This document shows positions 16,580-24,715 of a DNA stretch of 64,000 nucleotides, in pieces. The translations under genes were made by a program, and so were the position numbers. The notes beneath the pieces were generated by a model. The model made no database searches, was not told the origin of the DNA, and saw only the letters and a program-made list of their open reading frames with translations. Within the stretch, counting starts at the first letter, position 1. Each line of letters starts with the position of its first letter. The stretch is from Thiomicrorhabdus cannonii (GTDB taxonomy: Bacteria; Pseudomonadota; Gammaproteobacteria; Thiomicrospirales; Thiomicrospiraceae), in NCBI RefSeq assembly GCF_013391695.1, contig NZ_JACBGH010000003.1:62001-126000 (forward strand). The letters run 5' to 3'.

Positions 16580-18049
16580 ATGTCTACTGAAAACAAAGAA
16601 GTAAAAAACAAAAGTGCTACCGCAGCCTCAGTATTTGATGATGTGGAAACCACCAATAAGAATCTGCAGAGCATCGGGGTAGAAATCCTCCCGGTGCATA
16701 CTGGCGGAACCGTGCATGCGAAACGTATTCCAGGTGCGTTCCGTACCTTCAAATGGTGGGCAGCTTCATTCTGGATTATTCTGTTTGTTGGCCCTTACCT
16801 TCGCTGGGATGGGCATCAGGCCATTCTGTTTGATTTGCCAAATCGCCAATTTCATATCTTTGGCATGACCATTCTGCCGCAGGATATCTGGATTCTGGCA
16901 ATGATTTTGCTGTTTTTTGCGCTGTTGTTGGCCGCTTCTACCGCTATTGCGGGGCGCCTATGGTGCGGGTATTTCTGTTTCCATACCGTCTGGACAGACG
17001 TTTATACCTGGATTGAAGAAAAAATCGAAGGTCAACCCAATAAGCGCATGAAGTTGGACGAAGAACCGATGAGTCTGTCCAAGTTAAAGGTCAAAGTGCC
17101 TAAACATGCGCTGTGGTTGTTGATTGGCCTGGCAACTTCATTCAGTTTTGTGGCTTATTTTGTGGATGCGTTTGACCTGTGGCAACGCCTGTTCACTCTG
17201 GACTGGGGGGTTACTGAAACTACAACGGTTATAGCGTTGGGACTGGCGACTTACTTCTTTGCGGGTATTCTGCGTGAGCAGGTGTGTATCGGTTTCTGCC
17301 CTTATGCGCGTATCCAGGGTGCGATGTACGACACCGAAACGGTGGTGCCAACCTACGACAAGGAGCGCGGTGAGCCACGCGGGCGTATGAAACGCGTCAA
17401 GCCGGGTGAAGAAGCGCCTGAATTGGGGGATTGTATCGACTGTAACCTGTGTGTGGCGGTCTGTCCGACCGGGGTGGATATTCGTTACGGTCAACAGTTT
17501 GGATGTATCACCTGCGGCTTGTGTATCGATGCGTGTGACTCGGTCATGGAAAAGATCAAAAAACCGAAAGGCTTGATCCGTTACGCCTCGCTGGCTGAGT
17601 TTGCCGGTAAAGAGTTGCCTGCGATCTGGAAGCGTCCGCGAGTGGTCGTTTATTCTTCGATTATGACGCTTGCTGCGGTCATGATTTTGTGGGGACTGAC
17701 GACTATGTCGCCGATGGATGTCAAAGCCCTGCATGAGCGCGCGCCTTTATTTGTGCAGATGAGCGACGGCAATATCCAGAACAAATGGACCATGAAAGTC
17801 GTCAACAAGGGCAATATGCCGATGAAGGCCGAAATCACGGTTGAAGGGCCAGAAGGTATGGCCTTCAATGTCGACAAGGTGCTGGATATTCAGCCGGGTA
17901 ACGTTGGCTCCACCAATCTGTTTGTGCGCATTCCGAGAACGCAGCTCAAGGATGTCAATACGCCGATTGTCATTAAAGTGGTCGACCTCAATAACCCAGT
18001 TGTTGTTGAGTATTATGAAACGACCTTTATCGGCCCACGCGTGCGCTAA
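16580..18049 (+). CDS. ccoG: Cytochrome oxidase assembly ferredoxin CcoG (RdxA/FixG)
   Basis: A 489-residue membrane protein with five or so helices and two four-iron clusters: CIDCNLCVAVCPTG and CITCGLCIDAC. The membrane motif LWCGYFCFHTVWTD and QVCIGFCPYARIQGAMYD are family hallmarks. CcoG proteins reduce Cu(II) for the CuB centre of cbb3 oxidase. The C-terminal 120 residues form the periplasmic Ig-like domain. It lies 146 bases beyond a terminator, so it has its own promoter; a TTGACT element at 16508 is a weak candidate -35 box. Confidence 0.97.
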   Translation: MSTENKEVKNKSATAASVFDDVETTNKNLQSIGVEILPVHTGGTVHAKRIPGAFRTFKWWAASFWIILFVGPYLRWDGHQAILFDLPNRQFHIFGMTILPQDIWILAMILLFFALLLAASTAIAGRLWCGYFCFHTVWTDVYTWIEEKIEGQPNKRMKLDEEPMSLSKLKVKVPKHALWLLIGLATSFSFVAYFVDAFDLWQRLFTLDWGVTETTTVIALGLATYFFAGILREQVCIGFCPYARIQGAMYDTETVVPTYDKERGEPRGRMKRVKPGEEAPELGDCIDCNLCVAVCPTGVDIRYGQQFGCITCGLCIDACDSVMEKIKKPKGLIRYASLAEFAGKELPAIWKRPRVVVYSSIMTLAAVMILWGLTTMSPMDVKALHERAPLFVQMSDGNIQNKWTMKVVNKGNMPMKAEITVEGPEGMAFNVDKVLDIQPGNVGSTNLFVRIPRTQLKDVNTPIVIKVVDLNNPVVVEYYETTFIGPRVR

Positions 18050-18093
18050 TAAGGTTATTAATCTTATTGTCTCAAGTCGACGGCTTACGGTTA

Positions 18094-18121
18094 AAGACAA
18101 GAGATAAGGATGCTGTATAAT
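18094..18121 (+). promoter_or_regulatory. Probable promoter of ccoHIS
   Basis: TATAAT at 18116-18121 with a partial -35 box AAGACA at 18094-18099, spacer 16 bases. Transcription would start within the following terminator stem, so that stem would act only on readthrough from ccoG. Confidence 0.5.
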
Positions 18122-18122
18122 G

Positions 18123-18149
18123 AAAGCCCTTTTTACAAGGGCTTTTTTA
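18123..18149 (+). terminator. Intrinsic terminator behind ccoG
   Basis: Stem aaagccctt / aagggcttt (18123-18131 and 18137-18145) with a five-base loop and a run of six T. Confidence 0.75.
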
Positions 18150-18167
18150 TTTTCAGGAGAAAATACA

Positions 18168-18689
18168 ATGTCTTATACAAATGAAGATCGCCGTGATTGG
18201 AGCAATGCGTGGAAAAATCCGTTTGTGATTGCCTGGTTTGTGCTGCTGACCATTGTCCTTGCGGTGAACTTCTTTATGGTGAGCATGGCGATTGTCACCA
18301 ACCCCGGTCTGGTCATTGACGATTTCTACGAGAAAGGCAAAAACATGGATGCGGTGCTGGCGGCGCGCAAGCGCATGGAGCAGTTAGGCTGGCAACTGGA
18401 TGTCGATATGCCTATCCTCTCCGAAGGCAAGGTGCAGCGAGTTACCCTTACGGTATTGAATAAGGAGCATCAACCCATGGATGTGGATACGGCGATGCTC
18501 TATTACTACCGTCCGTCGGACAAGAAGCTGGACGGTGAAGTGGCTTTACATTCAACCGGCATCACCGGGCAATACGCGGTAGATTTTGTACTGCCGCTTA
18601 AAGGCAAGTGGGATCTGATGGTCGAGGTCAATAAAGGCGAAGAGCGCTTTAATATCGGGCGATCCATCATGGTACAGGACCCTCAGTAA
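18168..18689 (+). CDS. ccoH: FixH/CcoH-family cbb3 oxidase assembly protein
   Basis: The ATG at 18168 has AGGAG upstream; an earlier in-frame ATG falls in the terminator. The 173-residue protein has one membrane helix ([21 protein letters not shown]) and a periplasmic domain ending with [16 protein letters not shown], the FixH signature. CcoH binds the forming oxidase and is needed for its stability. It is separated from ccoI by three bases. Confidence 0.92.
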   Translation: MSYTNEDRRDWSNAWKNPFVIAWFVLLTIVLAVNFFMVSMAIVTNPGLVIDDFYEKGKNMDAVLAARKRMEQLGWQLDVDMPILSEGKVQRVTLTVLNKEHQPMDVDTAMLYYYRPSDKKLDGEVALHSTGITGQYAVDFVLPLKGKWDLMVEVNKGEERFNIGRSIMVQDPQ

Positions 18690-18692
18690 GTC

Positions 18693-21185
18693 ATGGCGCA
18701 GCAGTGCTTTCATTGCGGTCAGGCCATCCCGCAAGGCGAATTGGTTCTCAGACCTATTCAGGGTGAAGAAAGAGCCTTCTGCTGTCACGGCTGCGCTTCT
18801 GTCTGCGAGGTCATCTATGAAGCCGGTATGCAGAGTTTCTACCAGCGCACACCTGACGGCGAACTGCTCTCGCCGCCGCCTCCGCCGAATAAAGATATCG
18901 AATTCTACGACCATGATGAGGTTCAATCGCAGTATGTCGGCGATTTAGGCGATCGCCGCGAAATCACGTTGATGTCCGAAGCCATCCACTGTGCCGCCTG
19001 CGTCTGGCTGATCGAGCACACCATGGCTAAAATGGACGGTGTACTGCTGGCGACCGTCAACTTCACCAACAAGCAGATCAAGGTGCGCTGGGATAACCAG
19101 CGCGTCAAGCTGTCCGATATCATCAAAAAACTCAACAGCATCGGCTACGATGCCACGCCTTACGACCCGTCCGCCAGCGAAGCCGCCTATCGCAAAGCCA
19201 ATCGTGAACTGCTTTACCGACTGGGATTTGCCGGTTTTACGATGATGAACGTCATGTGGTTCTCGGTAGCCCTGTATAGCGGCGCTGCCGACGATCTGGA
19301 ATACCGCAATTATTTCCACTGGCTGGAATTTATCATCGCCACGGCGACACTCGCCTACTCCGGACAGCCTTTCCTGAAAGGCGCGTGGACGTCCATCAAA
19401 TCGCGCAGCGTCGGCATGGATGTGTCCATCAGTCTTGGCATGCTGACGACCTATTTCTACTCGTTGTGGGTCACGATGCACCCCGAAAACGTCGGCGAAG
19501 TCTACTTTGATACGCTGATCGATTTTATGTTCCTGTTGCTGATAGGCCGTTACCTGGAGGCCATCTCCAAAAACAAAGCGATTGACGCCTCGCGGCGTTT
19601 GATGGACCTGCAACCCAAGGTGGCGCGCTTATGGGAAAACGGCGAGAGCAGAATTGTGCCGGTGCGCACCTTGTTGAAAGGCGCCACTATTTTGGTCAAA
19701 CCGGGCGACCAGTTTCCGGTGGATGGGCATGTCGTCGACGGCGAAAGCATGGTCAACGAGGCGATGTTGAGCGGCGAATCCCGGGAAATTCCAAAAAGCA
19801 AAGGCGATGCGGTGTCTGCCGGTACGCTGAATATCGATGGCACTTTGAGCGTTGCGGTGGATTCGATTTTGCAGGATACCAAGTTGGGGCGCATCGTGCA
19901 TCTGGTCGAGGAAGCGCAGGGCTCGAAAGCGCCTATTCAATGCACCGCGGATAAGATCATGCCGTGGTTTGTCAGCACCACCATTACCCTGGCCGCCATG
20001 AGTTTTGTCTACTGGTATTTCAATGCCGGCATCGAATTTGCGATTATGACGGGCACTGCGGTATTGATCATTACCTGCCCCTGCGCCTTCGGTTTGGCCA
20101 CGCCGATGGCGATAGCCGTCGCCTCCGGCGTTTCGGCACGCAACGGGATTTTGATCAAGAATGGCACGGTGCTGGAAACCCTCCATCAAATTGAGCATTT
20201 TGTTTTCGATAAAACCGGCACCCTGACCAAAGGGCAGATGAAGCTGGTGGATGCGCTATGGGAAGCAGAGGTTGATGAAAAGCGCCTGTTGCAACAAGTC
20301 GCGTCGGTCGAATTCAGATCGGAGCACAGTCTGGCGCACGCCTTGACCGAGTCGGTCAAGCAGCGTTATGGATTCGGCAGCCGTGACTGGCTGGAGGTCG
20401 AAAGCTTTAAGGCTCATCCCGGCAAAGGGGTGTATGGAGTGGTCAACGCCGTTGCTCTGCAGATCGGTACCGCCAAATGGCTGCAGAGCGAAGGCGTAGC
20501 CTTGCCGCCAGCCTTGCAGGACGCGGCAGAACAGCGTGCCTATCAAGCGCAAACGGCCGTGTGGGTTGCCAAAGCGGGTCAGGTGCAGGGGGTGCTCTTT
20601 CTGGAAGACGAAATCCGTCCTGAAGCGGCGGAACTGGTCGCGCGCCTCAAGGCTCAGGGCAAACGCGTCACCCTGTTAAGCGGCGACTGCAAGGTCGTGG
20701 CCGACAGCGTTGCAGAGAAACTCGGCGGCATGCATGTGATTGCCGAAGTCCTGCCGGAAGATAAAAACCAGGTGATTCGCGACCTGCAGGCAGAGGGACA
20801 GAAAGTCGCCATGATCGGTGATGGCGTCAATGACGCTCCGGCTTTGGTGCGTGCCGATGTCGGCATAGCGCTGGGTTCGGGAACCGACGTTTCCATGGAC
20901 AGTGCCGATATTGTTTTGATGGGGAACGATATTCTGGCGGTAGACACCGCGGTGGCATTGTCGGCACGCACCCTGAAGACGATTAAGCAGAACATTGCCA
21001 GCTCGATTACCTATAACCTGATTATGGTGCCCTTGGCGATGAGCGGCGTGCTGACGCCGTTGATTGCGGCGATCACCATGCCGCTAAGCAGTCTGGTGGT
21101 GATTGGCAACGCCGCGCGGATTCGCAGTTTTTTCACCCCTAAAGCGATTGCGGCACGCCGCCGTCCGCAGCAAGGAGAACACTGA
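18693..21185 (+). CDS. ccoI: Copper-exporting P-type ATPase CcoI (FixI)
   Basis: An 830-residue P1B-type ATPase that delivers copper for the CuB centre. The N terminus has the FixI-type cysteine cluster (CFHCGQ, CCHGCASVC), then a heavy-metal domain with CAACVW, membrane helices with the ion motif TCPCAFGLATP, phosphorylation site DKTGTLTKG, HSLAHAL-type HP region (SEHSLAHAL) and hinge GDGVNDAPAL. It overlaps ccoS by one base (TGATG). Confidence 0.97.
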   Translation: MAQQCFHCGQAIPQGELVLRPIQGEERAFCCHGCASVCEVIYEAGMQSFYQRTPDGELLSPPPPPNKDIEFYDHDEVQSQYVGDLGDRREITLMSEAIHCAACVWLIEHTMAKMDGVLLATVNFTNKQIKVRWDNQRVKLSDIIKKLNSIGYDATPYDPSASEAAYRKANRELLYRLGFAGFTMMNVMWFSVALYSGAADDLEYRNYFHWLEFIIATATLAYSGQPFLKGAWTSIKSRSVGMDVSISLGMLTTYFYSLWVTMHPENVGEVYFDTLIDFMFLLLIGRYLEAISKNKAIDASRRLMDLQPKVARLWENGESRIVPVRTLLKGATILVKPGDQFPVDGHVVDGESMVNEAMLSGESREIPKSKGDAVSAGTLNIDGTLSVAVDSILQDTKLGRIVHLVEEAQGSKAPIQCTADKIMPWFVSTTITLAAMSFVYWYFNAGIEFAIMTGTAVLIITCPCAFGLATPMAIAVASGVSARNGILIKNGTVLETLHQIEHFVFDKTGTLTKGQMKLVDALWEAEVDEKRLLQQVASVEFRSEHSLAHALTESVKQRYGFGSRDWLEVESFKAHPGKGVYGVVNAVALQIGTAKWLQSEGVALPPALQDAAEQRAYQAQTAVWVAKAGQVQGVLFLEDEIRPEAAELVARLKAQGKRVTLLSGDCKVVADSVAEKLGGMHVIAEVLPEDKNQVIRDLQAEGQKVAMIGDGVNDAPALVRADVGIALGSGTDVSMDSADIVLMGNDILAVDTAVALSARTLKTIKQNIASSITYNLIMVPLAMSGVLTPLIAAITMPLSSLVVIGNAARIRSFFTPKAIAARRRPQQGEH

Positions 21186-21451
21186 TGGATGTCATCTATG
21201 GTCTGATTCCGATGATGCTGTTATTTGGCTTTCTGGTCGTTGTGGTGTTTATCTGGATGGCCAAAAGCGGCCAGTTTGACGATCTGGACGGTGCCGCCAA
21301 TCGCATCTTTATGGATGACGACTTTCCGGAGGAGCGCCCAAACGGCGCACAAAAAACTCAACAGGCCGGGTCGGATGCCCAGACTGACGCAAGCGACGCC
21401 ACTAAGGCCGATACGCAGGCGCAATCCCTGGAGCAAAACGCCAAGAATTGA
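21185..21451 (+). CDS. ccoS: cbb3 oxidase maturation protein CcoS, with repeat in its tail
   Basis: An 88-residue protein with one membrane helix (LIPMMLLFGFLVVVVFIW) followed by the family motif SGQFDDLDGAANRIFMDDD. CcoS is required to insert cofactors into CcoN. Normal CcoS ends soon after that motif; here the tail continues for about 40 residues and includes QKTQQAGSD, which is encoded by a copy of the dispersed repeat (21352-21371). The low-complexity rest of the tail (AQTDASDATKADTQAQ) looks unconstrained. Confidence 0.93.
   Translation: MDVIYGLIPMMLLFGFLVVVVFIWMAKSGQFDDLDGAANRIFMDDDFPEERPNGAQKTQQAGSDAQTDASDATKADTQAQSLEQNAKN
21352..21371 (+). repeat. Dispersed repeat inside ccoS coding sequence
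   Basis: Exact AACTCAACAGGCCGGGT core with preceding A-tract, read in the frame that gives K-T-Q-Q-A-G. It is the first of a direct pair about 105 bases apart. Confidence 0.85.
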
Positions 21452-21456
21452 GGCAT

Positions 21457-21482
21457 AAAAAAACTCAACAGGCCGGGTAGGG
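21457..21482 (+). repeat. Dispersed repeat, forward copy behind ccoS
   Basis: Full copy with a seven-base A-tract and AACTCAACAGGCCGGGTAG, six bases after the ccoS stop and before the shared terminator. Confidence 0.85.
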
Positions 21483-21496
21483 TTGCTGCCCATAAA

Positions 21497-21530
21497 AAAG
21501 CCTCGGTTGCTATGCTGCAACCGAGGCTTT
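21497..21530. terminator. Bidirectional terminator between ccoS and the converging gene
   Basis: A 14-bp perfect stem (aaagcctcggttgc / gcaaccgaggcttt) with a six-base loop, A-run before and T-rich after it. Confidence 0.85.
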
Positions 21531-21552
21531 GTTGTTTATGCAGAACCCGAGA

Positions 21553-22194
21553 TTAATGCGCGCTGTATTGTAGCGCCTCCGGCCCTTCAGGGTCGATGAT
21601 CATTTCCAGCCCCAGTTTGGGGAAGAACCAATGGTCCAGACCGTCAGATTGCTTTTCCTTGCGTTCCGGTTCACCAAAGCGCAAGGCAATGCCGCGCTCC
21701 GTCAGATTATTGCGCGGAATCAGGGTGGCGCTGACGATGGTTTTATCGAGGAAGGCCAGATTGTCGTCGGAGGCGAGTTTGATCTCCTTGGCACCCGAAC
21801 CGGTCGGGCTGATTTTGGCGCCGCGGTTATAGACTACCTCCAACTCCTCCGCAGGCACCTGCAGACGCACAGCGATGGCCGCTTTGATTGAGCCGATATA
21901 AATCGCCGGAAAATAAGCCTCGGCGGTTTTATTGCTGCCGTCATGGTCGGTGAACAGGCGAATCTCCACATCCTTGCCATAAATCGTCATGGCTTCACGC
22001 AGTGTGGTTTGCTGCAGCACCACGCCAAGGGTGTGCAAACGGCCCTGCTCGTCAAAGCGCGCGTTCCACGGCAGCTGTGCTTCATCCAGCGGTTCACGTT
22101 GCGGCTGCATCCAGATAAACAGCGCCAGCAGCGCAAAAGAACCGAATAGAACGATCAGGAAAGGCGGAATACCGCGTTTTTTAGTCTGCTTCAT
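21553..22194 (-). CDS. Unrecognised membrane-anchored protein, 213 residues
   Basis: I do not recognise the family. There is one N-terminal membrane helix (PPFLIVLFGSFALLALFIWM) after a basic start (MKQTKKRG), so the remaining 180 residues are probably periplasmic. No cysteines or catalytic motifs stand out. Its start overlaps the preceding membrane-protein gene by four bases, so the pair is co-translated. It converges on ccoS; a link to the oxidase is possible only by neighbourhood. Confidence 0.7.
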   Translation of the reverse strand: MKQTKKRGIPPFLIVLFGSFALLALFIWMQPQREPLDEAQLPWNARFDEQGRLHTLGVVLQQTTLREAMTIYGKDVEIRLFTDHDGSNKTAEAYFPAIYIGSIKAAIAVRLQVPAEELEVVYNRGAKISPTGSGAKEIKLASDDNLAFLDKTIVSATLIPRNNLTERGIALRFGEPERKEKQSDGLDHWFFPKLGLEMIIDPEGPEALQYSAH

Positions 22195-22778
22195 GCGCCG
22201 CTCTTTTCGTTGGGGTTGGCTTCATCCGCGCCATTGCCAAGCTCGGCATTGGCGTTTTCGCCGCGCGGCAGATATTTGGCGATGGCCGGATTGGAGATGC
22301 CGTTGCCGGCATCGTAAACCGAAATGCCGGTCTGCATAAAGGTGATCAGCACCGCCACAAAGATCACCACGGCGGCAAAGCGCAGCGTAATGATTTCACC
22401 CAGATTGGTCTGTCCGCCTTCCATAGAGAAATCGTTCATGCTGAAGCCACCCGGGAAGATCGCGTCAATCAGGGTGTAGATCAACACCATGGCGATGGCG
22501 ATGCCGTAGCTGATCAACAGGATACGTCCGCGACGCCATGCCATGGTCCAGTGCGATGCCACAAACCAGGTGTCGTTGGCAATCACCTGTTTACGCTTGA
22601 AGAAGAGGTAGGCGATGACCAGCGAAGAGATGACCGGCACCAGCAGCAGTTCGACGGTCTGGCCGATCTCCAGAACGATCATCGAGATAAACAGGTGGGT
22701 GATAATGACATTGATATTGAAGATATGATGCGGCGTTTTGGCGCGGCGTTTTTCGTCTTCGGTCACTTGATAGTGCAT
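22191..22778 (-). CDS. Unrecognised four-helix membrane protein, 195 residues
   Basis: Four hydrophobic segments are visible at about residues 22-45, 45-60, 87-112 and 132-152, with a charged, asparagine- and glutamate-rich tail that is cytoplasmic or periplasmic. No family motif is recognised. The ATG at 22778 has an AAGGAG ribosome site on the minus strand. It overlaps the next gene by four bases and follows the Hpt gene by 59 bases that contain a hairpin. Confidence 0.7.
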   Translation of the reverse strand: MHYQVTEDEKRRAKTPHHIFNINVIITHLFISMIVLEIGQTVELLLVPVISSLVIAYLFFKRKQVIANDTWFVASHWTMAWRRGRILLISYGIAIAMVLIYTLIDAIFPGGFSMNDFSMEGGQTNLGEIITLRFAAVVIFVAVLITFMQTGISVYDAGNGISNPAIAKYLPRGENANAELGNGADEANPNEKSGA

Positions 22779-22806
22779 GGCCTTCTCCTTGGCTGAAATT
22801 CTATGC

Positions 22807-22832
22807 GAGAGCTTTGCACGAGTGAAGCTCTC
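22807..22832. repeat. Short relic of the 743-970 inverted-repeat element
   Basis: GAGAGCTTTGCACGAG is identical to 16 bases of the terminal repeat at 746-761. It continues with tgaagctctc, so the site folds as gagagctt / aagctctc. It may be an internally deleted copy of the same element, or a terminator reused between two genes. Confidence 0.6.
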
Positions 22833-22837
22833 ATGGA

Positions 22838-23197
22838 TCAGAGCGAATCTAAAAAGGTTTGTAAGTCGGCTATTATCGCCGAATTCTCCCGTTGAATCAT
22901 TGAAAGAATTTGGGTCATTTGATGAGTATTTTTTGTGGTTTGCAGTTCATTTTGCATTTGCTGGCAGAGGCTTGGCAGTTTCAAGGCGCCGATATTGCCG
23001 GAACTGCCTTTAAGACGGTGACACTCCCGGTCGAGCTGCGACCAGTCTTGCACGGCAAACGCGTTGCTGAGATTCTCCAGATTGATTGCGCTGTTGCTGA
23101 TATAGGTGTGCAATATCGGCGGCAATTTGCTGCTGATGGCAGCGTGCAGCGCATCAAGATGGGCGAAGGAGATGGCGTGGAAGGCGGACTTAGTCAT
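22838..23197 (-). CDS. Histidine phosphotransfer (Hpt) protein
   Basis: From the ATG at 23197, overlapping the dtd stop by four bases, the product has 119 residues, the usual size of a single Hpt domain. The phosphorylatable histidine is in DRECHRLKGSSGNIGALKLP, a good Hpt signature. Hpt proteins pass phosphate between a hybrid sensor kinase and a response regulator. No hybrid kinase lies in the window, so its partners are unknown. Co-translation with dtd is odd functionally. Confidence 0.88.
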   Translation of the reverse strand: MTKSAFHAISFAHLDALHAAISSKLPPILHTYISNSAINLENLSNAFAVQDWSQLDRECHRLKGSSGNIGALKLPSLCQQMQNELQTTKNTHQMTQILSMIQRENSAIIADLQTFLDSL

Positions 23198-23634
23198 GCA
23201 ACTTCCAGCCAGAAGGTGACCGGACCGTTGTTGGTCAGGCTGACCTGCATATCCGCTCCGAAACGGCCGCATTGCGGGGAGCGGTAGCGTGTCTTGACGC
23301 AAGCCACAAAATCGTCAAACAGTGCGCTGGCTTGATTCGGTGGTGCGCTGCTGCTGAAGCTGGGACGCAAGCCGGAACGCGTATCGGCCGCCAGTGTGAA
23401 TTGCGGCACCAGCAGCAGTTCGCCATTGGCTTGCTGGACATTCAGATTCATCTTGTCTTTCTCGTCGGCAAATACCCGGTAATGCAGCAGCTTGTGGGTC
23501 ATTTTGGCAATGGTTTCGGCATTGTCGGCCGGCTGGAAACCCACCAGAACGACCAGGCCGGTTGAAATGCTGCCGATGGTTTCTCCGGCAACCTCCACCC
23601 TGCCTTGGGTCACGCGCTGCAACAAACAGATCAT
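23194..23634 (-). CDS. dtd: D-aminoacyl-tRNA deacylase
   Basis: A 146-residue protein that removes D-amino acids from charged tRNA. Family motifs: LLQRVTQGRVEV at the start, LLVPQFTLAADTRSGLRPSF containing the substrate SQFTL-like motif (here PQFTL), and NNGPVTFWLE, the Gly-cisPro NGPVT motif. It overlaps both the iminopeptidase gene upstream and the Hpt gene downstream by four bases. Confidence 0.96.
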   Translation of the reverse strand: MICLLQRVTQGRVEVAGETIGSISTGLVVLVGFQPADNAETIAKMTHKLLHYRVFADEKDKMNLNVQQANGELLLVPQFTLAADTRSGLRPSFSSSAPPNQASALFDDFVACVKTRYRSPQCGRFGADMQVSLTNNGPVTFWLEVA

Positions 23635-24602
23635 TCGACGCCTCCGACATTGACGAAATCGTCGGTGGCTTGCAGCAGGGCTTCGCAGATTTCGCGTTCA
23701 AAGGCGGAGTGGCCGGCATGGTGGCAGATGACCAGTTTGGCATTCGGCAGCCGTTCTGCCAGATCAAACGCCTGGTTCACCGGGCAGACCATGTCGTAAC
23801 GTCCGTGGATAATGGTGGTCGGAATATGCTGGATGACGGCGGCGTTGTGCAGAATCTGCGCCTCTTCGATAAACGCCTCATGGTAGAAATAGTGGCACTC
23901 GATGCGCGCCATCGCCAGCGCATGGAAAGGGTCGCCAAAGTGGTTGATCAGGTTGGGATCGGGTTGCAGCGTAGAGGTGCGTCCTTCCCAGACAGACCAG
24001 GCTTCGGCGGCGCGCATCCGCGCGATTTCATCGGTGCCGGTCAGCACCTCATGGTAGGCGGCAATCAGGTCGTGACGTTTCTCGACGGGAATCGGCGCGA
24101 TGTAATCCTGCCAGAAATCGGGGTAGATGCGGTCCGCTCCCTGTTGGTAAAACCAGTGCAGATCGGTTTTGCGGCATAAAAAGATGCCCCGTAGAATCAT
24201 GCCCGAAACCCGTTCCGGATACGCCTGTGCATAGAGCAGCGCCAGCGTGGAACCCCAGGAACCGCCAAACAGGGCCCATTTGTCGATTTGCAGATGGCGG
24301 CGGATTTTCTCGATATCTTCAATCAGGTGAGCGGTGGTATTGTTGGTCAGGCAGGCGTGCGGGCGGGAGCGCCCGCAGCCGCGTTGATCAAACAGTACGA
24401 TACGGTAGCTGTCGGGATTGAAAAACTGGCGATGAATGGCGCTGTAGCCTCCGCCCGGACCGCCATGAATAAAGAGTACCGGCGTACCGTTCGGATTGCC
24501 GCACTCCTCAACGTGCAGGGTATGCGTGGCATCCACCTGCAGGCTGTGCTGCGAGTAGGGTTCGATAGGGGGATAGAGGCAGTCATAAGGCGTCATAGGC
24601 AT
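23631..24602 (-). CDS. pip: Proline iminopeptidase
   Basis: An alpha/beta hydrolase of 323 residues that releases N-terminal proline. It has HGGPGGGYS (oxyanion region), the nucleophile elbow GGSWGSTLALLYAQ, catalytic Asp in GRYDMVCPV and His in HHAGHSAFE, with the DQRGCGRS motif of the family. First gene of the pip-dtd-hpt run, with overlapping ends. Confidence 0.95.
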   Translation of the reverse strand: MPMTPYDCLYPPIEPYSQHSLQVDATHTLHVEECGNPNGTPVLFIHGGPGGGYSAIHRQFFNPDSYRIVLFDQRGCGRSRPHACLTNNTTAHLIEDIEKIRRHLQIDKWALFGGSWGSTLALLYAQAYPERVSGMILRGIFLCRKTDLHWFYQQGADRIYPDFWQDYIAPIPVEKRHDLIAAYHEVLTGTDEIARMRAAEAWSVWEGRTSTLQPDPNLINHFGDPFHALAMARIECHYFYHEAFIEEAQILHNAAVIQHIPTTIIHGRYDMVCPVNQAFDLAERLPNAKLVICHHAGHSAFEREICEALLQATDDFVNVGGVE

Positions 24603-24659
24603 TTCCAGCTCAAATAATGGCTACAGTTTACCGCAAGGATAGCGGATTTTGGATACAAA

Positions 24660-24693
24660 AAAACCGGCCGAAGAGGTTTCTTGGGCCGGTTTT
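24660..24693 (-). terminator. Intrinsic terminator behind typA
   Basis: A 10-bp stem (aaaaccggcc / ggccggtttt) followed on the minus strand by a T-run; it lies 23 bases after the typA stop. Confidence 0.8.
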
Positions 24694-24715
24694 AAGAGCA
24701 GCAGCGGGCGCTGAA

